This document shows positions 26,308 to 37,899 of a stretch of DNA of 64,000 bases, in pieces. This DNA is from Apostichopus japonicus (Eukaryota; Echinodermata; Holothuroidea; Aspidochirotida; Stichopodidae). The notes under the pieces were generated by a model. That model worked only from the letters and a program-made list of their open reading frames with translations. It made no database searches and was not told where the DNA came from. The DNA lies in NCBI RefSeq assembly GCF_037975245.1, contig NC_092575.1:11891001-11955000 (forward strand), in the 5' to 3' direction. Made by a program: the position numbers and the translations under genes. Within the stretch, counting starts at the first letter, position 1; each line of letters begins with the position of its first letter.

Positions 26308-28210
26308 CCTTTACCAGTATCTGTACAACATAGAACCACCAAACACTGAGATGATCTCAATATTTCACCATTCACTGGAAACGTACTGTGTAGATGTTAC
26401 ACCCTGGTGTCACTGTTAGTGCATGGGGCAGGGTCAGCATCAACATCATGTCCCCGGATTTCAAAAAACATGTCACCTTATGGTCTCTAGCCACCAACCT
26501 GAAAACGAATAACACGATAATATTGATGGCGTGTATAGACACAGAAACCACTTCCGCGAAATACTGATGTGAAGAAACCGTAGGCTCTAGGCACACACCA
26601 AGTCAGTAAGGAGACGGTAGAAATCTAACCACTCGGTATGTCTAGTCATCAGGGCTGACAGATAGTCGCAACAATTTTAAGCCAAACAACATGAAAAGGG
26701 CTAAATGAAGCCCCCAAAACAGACAAACTTAAATCTGCGGAGATTGAGTGCTATTTCTGAAAGGATTCTGCCATTGATGGACACAGAGGCCTTCCTAGTA
26801 GCGGTCAAATGTTCTGGTCAGGCAAAAAAAAAACCCAAAAAAAACAGGACATATTAAAAAATACAATTTAGGCTTTAGAAGATATAACGTACCTTCAACA
26901 TATCATTTAAGGTCATGGACAGATGGTGGCCGACGAATTATTATAATACCTTTTAGTTTAAGGTCCGACATATCTCGTTCACAAATTATTTCACTTCTAT
27001 CCCTATTGCGAACTATTCCCCACAATTCATGTTATACGATTGCAAATATACACCATATATACCATAATAAACTGTACCGTAATTATCTCACGAAAGCAGA
27101 ACACACTTAAACGTGAAAAAGTATATATAGGCCTGGCGTTTTGCCAAGTGAACACTTCAAGTCCTTTATCTTCTCTAACATTGAGAATTTTTCAGACTCA
27201 GATAAGTATTATTGCCCCCCCCCCCCCTCCCCCATACCTCCCTCTACAGTAATGCGTCCATTAAGTATTATAGCCCACTCCCCCGCCATGCACCTCCCCT
27301 CCCCTTCCCCTACCTCCCTCTACAGTAATTTGTCCATATGCAGACACATGTAAATTATGATATTTGACAAAGGAATCGTAGTGCATGCTTCTATAGCGTC
27401 GTACAGAGACAACGAGATCAAGTTTCTATATAAGTTGCCAAGGAAACCATTTTGCATTATGATAACGGCAGCATCTCTGACGATCTGCCTGCATGGTATA
27501 TATAGTAATTGGACTTTTTTTGTACATGTACTAGAAGGTAACAAGGTTATATGGATATAGACATGACACAGGACAAGTAAAAAAAAAACTGCGCCCCCTT
27601 CTCTTTGGTTCCACTCCCCACCCCCTCTTAAATCCACTTGATTCCCCCTTTATTGTGTTTCTTCTCGACCATGCACCCTGTAATCCATTGGACACAGCAT
27701 AAGCTAGGCCTATCGTCCGTTATAGTTTTCACGGACCTTGGACATTATTTGCTGTAACGCGGCCACAGGCAACGACTTCCACGCAACATCGTTTGCTGTT
27801 TATGAAGGTAATATCTTCTTGCGAAGAATGGTTTTGCATTTGCAAAATCGCGTTCAATATAGGCAAAGGTCAGAAGGTGCAGAAAAGGACAAAACGACAT
27901 TCCAGAGAGGATTGGCCTCCTGATGAAACACAATAGGGATTCAATAGACAATATTCATAGTCAGACAAGACTGAAAGATTAATCTCCATAGATATGTTAT
28001 TTGTATCATATTTCTTCGACATCTGTTCATGCCTTTCTATGGTTGGGTATTATAGAATCCCAAGCTAATCCACCTCACGAAGTTTACAATGTAGGCTACA
28101 ATTTATATTTCACCACGATTGTCGTATACACATTGAAACAGTATTACGCATAGCCATACAATTGTTGCCGCTTCGTTTTCACGTTTTTCAATTAGTCCAG
28201 GGCGTGTTTT
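26308..28210. other. Intergenic, no gene recognised
   Basis: C-runs near 27216; a short imperfect duplication at about 27230-27330 repeats CCTCCCTCTACAGTAAT. Nothing else recognised. Confidence 0.45.
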
Positions 28211-28618
28211 TTAAAAGAATGCACCCCTTCCTGGGATGGAGACATTTGATAGGTCATAATTTTGCAAATGTAATGGAATTTTTGAGATAAAGTAGTCATC
28301 TTCAGATATAAACGAGTCAAAAGTTGGAAGTGAAATGTCGATATTATATCTTAATACCGACGTAAGAAGCCAACTTAGATTCGAGGAGACATTTGCGATA
28401 CAAATTTGAAATTTCGATGTAAAACTGCTGTTGAATTTCGGAAAACAAACTTCCGAAGTAGATTCAATGTTTCTTATTCTAAATGCACTCTGACCAAGTT
28501 GGTTTAATGGAGAAAAGTTGTCGCAATCGTAAGAAAGACATTTTCTGTTGCCCTTATGGCGCGAACGATTTACCGTAAAATCACTGCGACCGCCTATGTC
28601 AGTATGTTCATTACACAA
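28211..28618 (-). CDS. Unrecognised open frame, possibly an exon
   Basis: A frame of about 135 codons is open in AT-rich sequence, longer than chance frames around it. It has no ATG at its 5' end (it would start at TTG) and stays open upstream to about 28652. Its product is Ser/Asn/Phe-rich without a motif that I know. It could be an internal or last exon of an unseen gene, a transposon relic, or chance. Confidence 0.15.
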   Translation of the reverse strand: MCNEHTDIGGRSDFTVNRSRHKGNRKCLSYDCDNFSPLNQLGQSAFRIRNIESTSEVCFPKFNSSFTSKFQICIANVSSNLSWLLTSVLRYNIDISLPTFDSFISEDDYFISKIPLHLQNYDLSNVSIPGRGAFF

Positions 28619-29327
28619 GTGTAAACAAAATAGTCTACAAATGCGGCCCGATCAAGATTTTGACGCTGTCCTATACTGGTATGATCCACTTTTTACAATT
28701 TCACGGAGGAAATGTCTGAAAACACCTGTTTATTCATTGCAATGGAAAGAAATGACACCATTTCGCACGCTACACCGAGAGAAAGATACAAGAGCAAGGT
28801 CCTAAGACAGGCTAGCCACGAAATTAAAAGAAAAAGCCTAGGCCTAACGGTCGTAAACAAAAAAGAGAGATTTGATTGGCGCATGATCTGTTGGGTGGGG
28901 CTTGCAAATTTTGTTGAAGTTTGTAGAAACTACGGACTCGTTAATAAATCTGGCGTATTTTATTCAGCTCAACATTTTTAACGACATATAACTCAAAAAG
29001 AAAAATGAATATTGATATACAAATTAAAAATTGCATAGAACGGTGTCATTTTCACTGTACTTTTAGTGCAGTAAGCTGGAAAGGTCGAAGTTTAAAATTT
29101 GGCAAACACGTCTTGAGACTTTAATTCAAAATACACCGGCATGAAGTAAGCTCAGTTGTCCGTTATCAACAAATAAAGAGAGAGCCATTGATTAGCTTCA
29201 AGCTGAACAAGATTCGTGAGATTATTTTCAATCTTTATTCTTGGTTACTGATAGAATCTAAGATGTACACACACACACACACACACAAAACGCGAGAGAG
29301 AACAAAAAACACATGACAGTAATGATA
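28619..29327. other. Intergenic, no gene recognised
   Basis: Contains (AC)n at about 29268-29287. A forward frame at 28712-28981 has no family features that I know. Confidence 0.4.
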
Positions 29328-29796
29328 ACTAGAATCAGGGCCGTCTTAAGAGATCACCGGGCCCTGGGCCCGGCAATGGAGCGGGGCCCTCAATCAAATG
29401 AGTTCGAAAAAGTTGCGTGAAAAATTGACATCCTTGACAATCGCTCAAGCATAGACATGCCTGCATTTACCACCCCTCCCTATGTCGCGCATAAAGCATA
29501 AAACTTTAGCTGAATAACATACGTGATATATCTAAAAGCTGAAATACATTATAGAAGAGTAATCTTCCAGATGCCCTCCATCCCTTCCCCAACAATACTG
29601 GACTCACCATTAATGTGTTGAGTCTTTCAACCGGGGAAATTAACGGAACTTGCGGCATTTCTTGATCGTAAACTATTCAATCAGTTTTCCTCCCAGATTA
29701 AGACATGGGGTTACTACGATTGCGGGGCCCCTGCCATCGCGGGGCCCTGGGCCAGGGCCCAGTGGGCCCATACGTTAAGCCGGCCCTGACTAGAAT
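29328..29796. mobile_element. hAT-type MITE with CAGGGCCG termini
   Basis: The element at 29336-29788 (453 bp) begins CAGGGCCGTCTTAAGAG and ends CGTTAAGCCGGCCCTG. It is flanked by ACTAGAAT at 29328-29335 and 29789-29796. Both ends are rich in GGGCCC palindromes. Noncoding. The CAGGGCCG...TTAA terminus is a common hAT form in animals. Confidence 0.85.
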
Positions 29797-31104
29797 TGTT
29801 ACAATCGATGTACTTTATGAAAAGAATGTTTGCAACAAACATGACATTCACAAATGTTATGATTCGTTGAGTTTTGTAACGTTTTCCGTTTTAGACTTCC
29901 TGATAGGTTTTACATGAATATATAACCTTCATTGTATAAGCAATAGTCCCATTGACTTTAACCGGGATAACTGAGTCAAATACTAAAATAATAGTTTGGT
30001 CGAACTCTACATTCTGATACCTTGTTCCATTTGTGAGATTTATGTTCTATTTGTTTTTTTTTCCTGCGTCAAATAACTAAATTGCGCAATAATTTGTGAT
30101 GTAATGGACTAATACATTATCATCTTTTCATTTGTTTCTGTTCACCGATGCAATTATGTCCCCCTCCTAATTCAAGTTAATTAGTAGAATGAATTAACTT
30201 GATCATAACTTGCCAACATATATAGGTGTCCCACATGAGGGGGAGGTGGGGGGGGGGGGGTGATGCGGGAGGTTCTTGGCCATCGTGGGAAATCTAAGCA
30301 ATAAACAGAAGAACCCAAAACTGAACTCTCTCGTTAACAACCGGTCCTATTTAGACAACTCGTTACATTAAAACGGTTAACGGCCACAGATGGGACATTG
30401 TTTTATTTTTCTGGTAAATTATTTTACATGCTCACTCTAACAAGAAGAAGCTGAATTTGATAGTTTTAATAGTTAACATGTTGAGAACATCCATTGACAT
30501 TTGACCTCCACCAATTTCGAAACCGTTCTTGTACTGGCACAACGGTGAATCTACAAACGATTTTGAACCAACACAGACATTTTTGAGTTATCGTGTTTAC
30601 AAGCCAAGGTGTCAGTGTCACACACATCACGCACGCACACACGCAAACACACATACGCACGCATACACACCACCACCGTCGCAACGATTCCTTTCTCCAT
30701 TTTGGTAAAGGTTACCACCGGAATTTAACTCGACACATAGGCGTATAGGAGCCTTATTTGATTTAGGGGGGCTGTAACGAATTGCCCGAAATATGTAAGC
30801 TAAAGTTTTCGCGCGTTCAACATGTTAATGTATAATTGTATATATCATGTAGGCTTTTACATAAGTAATGGCAAATAGTCAGGCAAGCTTAGAACTTTAT
30901 TTTAATTACCAAGGAGATTTTTTTTAAACTATTAATTAAATTTAGTGACATCATTACAATTTAATTTCCTTTCAGTAGTTGCCCGAACAGTTCTCAGCAT
31001 ATTGCAGCCCCCAGCCCCCGCCTCCTTCGCCTATGCTCTCAACATGCTATGTAATGTTATGATAACGGTTACATATATACTATACATGCCCATTGTGTCC
31101 TTCG
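29797..31104. other. Intergenic with old GT-headed repeat
   Basis: 30480-30670 holds a reverse-oriented relative of the repeat at 10850: TTTTTGAGTTATCGTGTTTA followed by AC-rich sequence. TTTATT at 30896-30901 is a candidate minus-strand poly(A) signal for FUT-A, about 205 bp past its stop. A CATAGGCG...CGCCTATG pair at 30737-31036 lacks a target duplication. Confidence 0.5.
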
Positions 31105-31906
31105 TCACAAGTAAACCATCTTCTTTTTAACGGTAAAGCATGACCCCTCCCACCAGTCTTTAATGTTCCTCTGAATAGATGGTTTCACCTCGACTCCATC
31201 CTCCACGCTGACTAGTTTCTGCGTGATATCACAAATCGACTCGACACTGAAGACAGATGAACCCGTCTGCCGTACTATTGCACCGTCTCGTCTCCAAGCG
31301 AAATAAGAGTTATACTTTTCGTCGTCGTTACCGACTTGGCGCAAGAATCTGGCGAGCTCTCGGAACGACCGAAAGTCCTCCACGTGTATAAACGAATTCG
31401 GAGGAAGTATTCTTTCGTAGTCGGCCTTCGGCGCGCCATAGACTACTGGGATGACGTCACTTGTGAATGAATTACGCCAAACCTTCTCTGTGATGTAGTC
31501 TCGGCAAGTGTTGCTCTCAAGTGCGAGATAAAACTTGTACTGCGGTAGAATATCCAGACAATCACCGGGGCATTCCCCGTTGCCACATTTACCATAGATA
31601 TCGATCGGCATGTACTTCTGCAAAGCTTTCACGAATCCAGATCGATTCCAACTAGTATATCGACAATTTGACGCTATCCACGAACAAAGTTTCGTCTTAT
31701 TAGCCCTAAAATTCATCTTTACATCTTTGACGTTCGACTTGCGGACAAAACGACCATATATAGTGGGTAGGTCGGAGCCGGTTAAATAAACTTTCGTCCA
31801 ATTGTGTACGTTCTCATGAATGCCTCTTGGGAAATTGTTCCTTTCAGAAAGATGAACGGGCGATTCCCGGGTGTAAAATATCCATATTTGATCTCGTGGA
31901 CGTCGT
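31105..31906 (-). CDS. FUT-A exon 2 (catalytic core, stop)
   Basis: Begins after acceptor TTTTGTTTTGCAG, completing Arg129, and ends KKKMVYL with TGA at 31107-31105. It holds the GT10 signature. It lacks the TTKKKQLKDSP segment found in FUT-B and the expanded form in FUT-C. Confidence 0.9.
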
Positions 31907-34674
31907 CTGCAAAACAAAAAGAGTTATAAGAAAAATATTTTGTAGGATGAGTGAAGGGGGTTGTCGATCCATTTTCTGTGATGGCCAGAGATGCATGGAC
32001 AGTGTCTTGAGTACAGGGATTGTCAGAGAGAACAGCAATTTCACTCTATACGCAGATTGAACATTGTATAGAGTAAAGGACTGAGATCTAAGACTGAGGT
32101 CAGAGAGGTAAGACTGAGGTCAAGACTGAGGTCTAAGGACCCGCGTAGCAGGTAAGTGCCAGATTGTGCCCGATACGGGGGGGGGGGGCGGGGTTGCGCG
32201 TGCCGGATTTGGTCCACGGGTGCCACCTGAGAATCCTTGATATACAGACTGCAGTTTAAACATGTAGTTACAACAGTAGCTAGCTCACCCTTTTTCTGTA
32301 TTAAGTATGAAAAGTACAAAGTAACTTCAAAAGTGAACAGTGAGTTTAACGAAAAACCCTTTGAGTCATTAAGAGTTAGAATACTTCCTGAATGGAAAAG
32401 ACAAATTTAAGACAAAGAGGCCAAAGGCCTGGTCTACACACAACTAGTAAACATATAATCAACCCCCTCCCCCCCCCCATCGACCCCCCCCCCTCGACAT
32501 ACATAAATACACGTAACGGGTATAACTAGAACATTGTATAGTATTTAAGGAGGGTAAAAGAAGGGTTTGGGTATAGCTACAGCTATAACGACACTTTAAA
32601 CGGCGGAGTGTATAGCCTAGTGGTTAACGCCGGCGTCTCCCAGTCATGAGATCCCCGGTTCGATTCCCCGCCGACAGCAATGTGTGTCGTCTGGCAAGGG
32701 TGTTGTTCAATAACAACTTCCTGACATGGACGTTAAATGGATGTGTGCCGAGAGATTGGCTTCGGTCAGCTTGCGAGTCTACAAGCCTCCATGGCTTCTT
32801 TCGCGAGTTCCTGCTTGCGGGAAGATCACATATACATACATACATACATACATACATACATACATACATACACAAACCTTTCATACTAAGAACGTTACGA
32901 AAGCAAGGGATACGTTAACTATACTGGCTTGTCATGGTATTGTTGAAGTATGCTCGTAGTAATTTGTAGAATGAAAAGAATGAATAAATGTAAGAATATT
33001 TAGGAAAATAAGATCATCATGTTTAAGGGATGAAATGAGGGGCTTACGGGGTTTTTTTTTAAGAAGCGAAATATGTGAACTGCCTGGCGGCTCTCTTTTG
33101 AATACTAAGCAATTATTAGTTAAGATTGGTTTTCGAAGTACCAGACCACTAACTGACAGTGCATGGAACCAAAATGACAGATAAAGGAAAGAAAAAACTG
33201 AAATAACATAAATCTTATCATAAGAGTCTTAGGAAAAATAACATTTTAATTTCGATAAAATACATCTTTGTTTTCAGGGTAATATGATCATTCCATTTGA
33301 GTTGAGATAAAAAACAACAGCTAAAAAATGGTATTATTTACCGTATGCAGTGGTAATCTTAGTTACCTACCATTGTTCACAGAATTGTTCACAGTATTAA
33401 ATGATTGTTTATTAACAAATACAATCAAACTGCAGTAAGGCAATCGCCAAGGTTTTTTGTTTTCATCAAGAAAACCATAATAATCTGTTATTAATTGGTA
33501 AATAATTTATGATGTTAAATACCTCGAAATATGCAACAGACATTTGAAATTGTGAGTTTGTATGATGTAATCTTCGGTACTACTGCATGTAGCTATATGA
33601 CTTCATGTATAGCTGATGTTACACTACATGTTGTTACCGTTAATCAGTTTACCGTATAGTCCATATAGAGGAACCAGGATTACCTACATCCTTCCGTCTC
33701 TGTTACAACTCTTCGACATGCTGTAACATATACGTTGAAATCAATTTAAACGAGTTTTGGAACACTTTTTCTCCATTTAGTGTCAAAATGTTCATAGTCA
33801 TCTGCTTATTCTATTGGGCGGGGGGGGGGCGAGAGGGGGGCACACATGATTGCAAACTGATTGCAAAACACACGCACACACACACACGCAAGAAAATATC
33901 CACGAGCCCCAGGCCAAGTGAACGATACCTACATGACTGGATGTTGAAACTTTACATTTGCAGTTTCAGAGGCTATAGCTGTGTAGCCAACTTATTCTGA
34001 GCCTGTCACGGCGCTCACAAGCGCCTTCACTTTATAGGTATCTACAATATGACTATAGCCACTGGTGTGTTGTCCTCCCAAAAAAGTTACACCATCAACA
34101 ACCGAAAAGTTCTTCCTAATAATACTGCAAGCACTCCATGCGCACTACAATACTGCGTATTTCCAGGCAACTGCAGTTACGAACATCACAGACCACTTAC
34201 TGCGATCCGTTCTAGGTTAATCAAAGAGTGTTTGGCCAGCCGAAGTAGGTGATCTTTTTTACCGAGTCTATAAATACAATTTACGTACCTTATGAGCTGC
34301 TTCCAATTTTTTACCACTTTGTGATCGAAAATTACGGCATGGCTGTCCAAAAAATCCGTCCACTCCATACCGATTACTATCGTTGCATTACAACTTGATT
34401 TCAGACAAAGCACATGCCTAGACCTATTGAATTTCGTGTGCTTTCGTTTAGTCCAAAAGAGAATTTTCTTCTCGCATTTGTCTCTCTTGGTTGCTGGTCT
34501 ATTCTCTGAATGCATTAATATCTTTTTCTGGTTCGTCCTGCTGGGTACGCCGCCACCTGCTACACCGGTGGATTCTGTACCATATACGAAAGTATAGTAT
34601 GTCTTGAGAGTTAAACGACAGAAACAGACTACACAAAGCACGACAATTATGTACCGGTATCTTATCTTACCCAT
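31105..34674 (-). CDS. FUT-A: alpha-1,3-fucosyltransferase-like (GT10), two exons
   Basis: Join of complement 34289-34674 and 31105-31906, 395 residues. Family enzymes move fucose from GDP-fucose to GlcNAc or Glc of glycans in the Golgi. It is a type II membrane protein: a hydrophobic anchor at about residues 7-22, a stem, then a catalytic domain with WIASNC at 205-210 and the donor-binding block YKFYLALESNTCRDYITEKV at 252-271, followed by IPVVYG. Sequons include NAT, NWT and NKT. I place the start at ATG 34674; a GTG two codons upstream is in frame but not a likely start. It is the most divergent of the three copies. The exact acceptor is unknown. Confidence 0.88.
31907..34288. other. FUT-A intron
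   Basis: 2382 bp, donor GTACGT and acceptor TTGCAG on the minus strand. It holds short tandem copies of TAAGACTGAGGTC at about 32089-32145, a G-run at 32178, C-runs at about 32465-32493, a SINE at 32602-32872 and a G-run at 33821. Nothing else recognised. Confidence 0.75.
32602..32872 (+). repeat. tRNA-derived SINE with (CATA)n tail
   Basis: The tRNA-like head has TATAGCCTAGTGGTTAACGC (A-box side) and CCGGTTCGATTCCCCG (B box). The body includes GGCAAGGGTGTTGTTCAATA and the shared 3' half TTCGGTCAGCTTGCGAG ... TTCCTGCTTGCGGGAAGATC. It ends in (CATA)n. The same subfamily is at 63288-63578 on the minus strand. Confidence 0.9.
34289..34674 (-). CDS. FUT-A exon 1 (anchor and stem)
   Basis: From ATG at 34674 to two bases of Arg129 before donor GTACGT. 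It contains the membrane anchor YIIVVLCVVCFCRL, a basic stem and KILFWTKRK ... CNATIVIGMEWTDFLDSHAV, ending NWKQLI(R). The equivalent point of FUT-B and FUT-C is PW(N/D)(D/K)LI(R). Confidence 0.85.
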
Positions 34675-35165
34675 AGTCACACAGGTTCTTTAAACTAACA
34701 GATACCTCAGCAGAGAGTATCGAGCACTCTACATGAATTCCGATATCCAATGGATGGCCCCTGAATACGCACGCACTGAATCTCCAACAGTCACGTACAC
34801 CCGTGACGCTAGGCTATTTATCGCTCCCAACGAAATAACAGTTGTAGCCTAGCCTTCCACGATACCGCTGTCTCCATAGGTATTCATTGTTCTCGAATGG
34901 ATTAACAAGTCTATAATATTTTGTTTATAATTTCGAGAACACTTCTTAATCTCAGCCTAGGATGATCGTAACCTTGCGCGGGTCTTTGTACTCAGTGACT
35001 TGGTTATACGTGTTTACACTATAGAGTTCCTGCACACGTTGACCTGCCGTGTTTTTTACTTCGATAGATGTTCCGTGTACGTTCTTCTGCTGACTAGTTA
35101 AAAGGGCATTTAATGACAGGTCTTCACAGGTGAGGACGAATCTGTCTGATAACATATTATTACTC
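34675..35165. other. FUT-A upstream region
   Basis: No TATA box or other promoter element was clear. A 72-codon minus-strand frame (34952-35170) has no support. Confidence 0.3.
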
Positions 35166-35206
35166 GTCATAGCAGGGAGCTGCTACTAGCAGCTCCCTGG
35201 TCATAG
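35166..35206. repeat. Short palindrome with flanking direct repeats (copy 2 of 6)
   Basis: The 27-bp sequence at 35173-35199 is a perfect palindrome: AGGGAGCTGC, loop TACTA, GCAGCTCCCT, plus outer C and G. It is flanked by GTCATAG at 35166-35172 and 35200-35206, a perfect 7-bp direct repeat. It lies about 500 bp upstream of the FUT-A start codon. Confidence 0.85.
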
Positions 35207-35386
35207 TAAGGTCAAAAGATAATACACGTTTGTCTGAAGTGTCGCACTGTTGTACCGCACAGACAACATGTGAAAGAAAAGGGGTCAACCTCAAAACCAA
35301 TTGCGAAAAGAAATGTCTTTTTGGCAGTTTTCGACAGACTGGAAACATATTTTATGGGGTTTGAGGAAGCGAGCCAAAATGGCGTT

Positions 35387-35753
35387 TTAAAGGGAGTGAA
35401 GACTCGCGCAAAAAAGAAACGTCTCATGCCGGTAATCTGACCTAGTTTCGAATGAGGTGTAACAGAAAGTGTTAGACACCCTATCGATCCCAGAAAATAC
35501 ACACATAGCTTGCTACCGTGGGTAAATAGACACTAGTGTACAGTCAATACATGCAGCTACGGTCAATACCCACAACACAGTGTACATAGCAGTGATGGAC
35601 AACTCAAGTCTATAGATACAAGATAACAAGGTATCACGTTTCATTACTGTCTGCATTTAGTGGCGACAAGAAAAAAACTTCACTCGCAAGCAACGGAAAG
35701 TTAACTTTTTCAGAGGGTGGCACGCGGTTTGGGCGAGTCTTCAATGCCTTATT
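35387..35753. mobile_element. TTAA MITE (copy 2), uninterrupted
   Basis: Begins TTAAAGGGAGTGAAGACTCG and ends GAGTCTTCAATGCCTTA; the right TTAA has decayed. It matches copy 1 along its length, with a single CTCGCAAG where copy 1 has the hAT insertion. Confidence 0.85.
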
Positions 35754-36224
35754 CATATTCAGATATTCGGATAGCTAGAGTCAATCCGATAGGCAGTATT
35801 TGCAAGTAAGTAGTAAACTGAAGTCAGCAAGAGTTACCGTACACATGTCTAAATAGGGTATTTGTACTGGAACTGACCAGCAGTGTAGGAGCAGGGACGT
35901 AGCTAAGGCCTAATTGGGGGCCGTGTAGTGGCTGAAATTCCAACTGGATGGGTTTGAAGCCAGAAAATTCTGACTACTGCCCTTTACCCCCCCCCCCCCC
36001 CCGCTACTCGTCAACAATACGGTAAGTGTCAGTCAGACACCCCATCTGTGGCGACAGCACTTTTGTTCCGAACTTTTTTTTCCGTACCCACTGGCCCTAA
36101 ATTCGCAAACATGATTAATCACTCTGGTAAAGCAAGTAAGCAACTGAGCACAAGTTATCTGCTTGAAGGCTAAACAGACTACTTACTAGCATTGAGTGTT
36201 GTAATTGTATTTTGTATAGAGACA
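35754..36224. other. Intergenic with a lone hAT-like end
   Basis: CAGGGACGTAGCTAAGGCC at about 35892 looks like a left terminus, but no right end with matching target duplication is visible. A C-run lies at 35987-36002. Confidence 0.45.
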
Positions 36225-37507
36225 ATATATACCAGCGACGCAGCCAGGACTTTGCACGGGGGGGGGGAGCACATTTTGCGATTGATATGGGGGAGGGGTC
36301 TAAGAAATTTTTGAACAATCGAAGGTCCTTAGACGCGATCTGGTGCAATGTTTTGCCAGTTTCATCATTATCATATGATATCATATTATCAGCGATTTTG
36401 TTTCCGGTTTGAATTATTCTTTTACATGTTCTATATTATATCAGAAAGACAAACATAGTGCTCGTTTACATTTTTTCCAGTAGGATGATTCTTGTTTATT
36501 GTGCAATGTCTGGACTTAAATATATTTGACGAACTTAACTGATGGAAAATATTAACTTTCATATTTAGCAGTGTAATAACTATTTATAGGAAACGCTTAT
36601 CACGTACGATTGATAGCTTAGCTTCATAGCATGCTGTTCGTGCAACAACTTATGACGAATCATATAGACCAGGCTATGCCTGAGCTAGGTATCACCTGGA
36701 AGGAGGATTTATCTCATGTGGTTTTTCTAAACCAGAATTTCATAAGGAATAAGAATATCTTGGGTAAAAAGCCCAAATCCTGAACGCATCCCCCGAAAAG
36801 GGGGGTTCTTTCTAGGGGGGGCATTTTTTTAAGGAAAAATACCAGAGATTACATTTACACACAAATAGGATAAAGTGTGTTTTTCTAGACCATAATTTCT
36901 TAAGGAATAAGAATATCTTGGGTTAAAAGCCCAAATCCCGAACGCACCCCCCGAAAAGGTGTTTTCGGAGGGGGGGGGGTCCATTTTTAAGGAAAAATAC
37001 CATAAGTTATATGTACACACAAATAAGATTTAAAAAAAACTCTTATTAACCTCAAATTCAAACCCAGTTAGTTAATTAAGCCTTATATATTGGATGTGGT
37101 AACACTGTGGTGGTGGGAGAGTATTAGGGGGTCTGAATGGTGAGTTATGTACTAATTTGTGATGCATGTCACAGAAATGTTTCCAATTTTTACATTTTTA
37201 CAAATAAGTAGTTTAAATAGAATACAAATACTCTAACTTAGGACAAATTTAAAAGTCTGTTTGCTTTGAAGTACATAACGATTATTATAACTTAATCTTC
37301 TGAATCGCTATATCACCACTGTCGCCTAGAAAGTCTTCACAATCATTATCTTAAACCAGTTCTTGCACATCATAACCTTCTCCTTCTCGGGCCATCTCAT
37401 CTCTAGTGATTATGTCCATCCATTGTCAACAATATTTCCAGCTTCATTACTCCGACTGCTCCCCTCCCCCCCCCCCCCCCGCTCCTGGCTACGTCCCTAA
37501 TATATAC
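36225..37507. mobile_element. hAT-type element with 8-bp TSD and internal duplication
   Basis: The element at 36233-37499 (1267 bp) begins CAGCGACGCAGCCAGGACTT and ends CTCCTGGCTACGTCCCTA. It is flanked by ATATATAC at 36225-36232 and 37500-37507. An internal unit of about 160 bp is duplicated in tandem at 36720-37030 (shared GGAATAAGAATATCTTGGGT and AAGGAAAAATACCA). Only short frames, no transposase. Confidence 0.8.
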
Positions 37508-37800
37508 TGAACTTACTTGAAGCTAGCGAACAGGGTCAACCCACCCAATAACAAAGAAAAGACTCATAATTGACAAATAAGGAGTAAAGTTTAAGAAAAT
37601 ATATTGGAATTTTCGGCCCTGCTGTGACCTTCGTCAGCAATACTTGGCAGTCGAATGAAAAGTACAAAATGTAACACAATGAAAGTATGACGCTAGATAA
37701 GTGTAAGTTGCATTGATGGAATTAGAACCAAATAAACCATGACTATACAGGAAGCGGATTAAGGAGCAAAGAACGGATTATGTGTGTTTTTATATGTGTA

Positions 37801-37805
<5 letters not shown>
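37508..37805. other. Intergenic, unassigned repeat-like segment
   Basis: TCGGCCCTGCTGTGACCTTC followed by GTCAGCAATA at about 37612-37642 resembles a short motif common in invertebrate repeats. No boundaries seen. Confidence 0.3.
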
Positions 37806-37807
<2 letters not shown>

Positions 37808-37895
<88 letters not shown>

Positions 37896-37896
37896 T
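37808..37896. repeat. AT then GT microsatellite
   Basis: (AT)n at about 37809-37871, followed by (GT)n to about 37894. Confidence 0.97.
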
Positions 37897-37899
37897 TAT

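Noticed and set aside
30737-31036. hAT-type element with CATAGGCG ends
   Set aside because: The ends are inverted, but the flanks ACTCGACA and CTCTCAAC do not form a target duplication.
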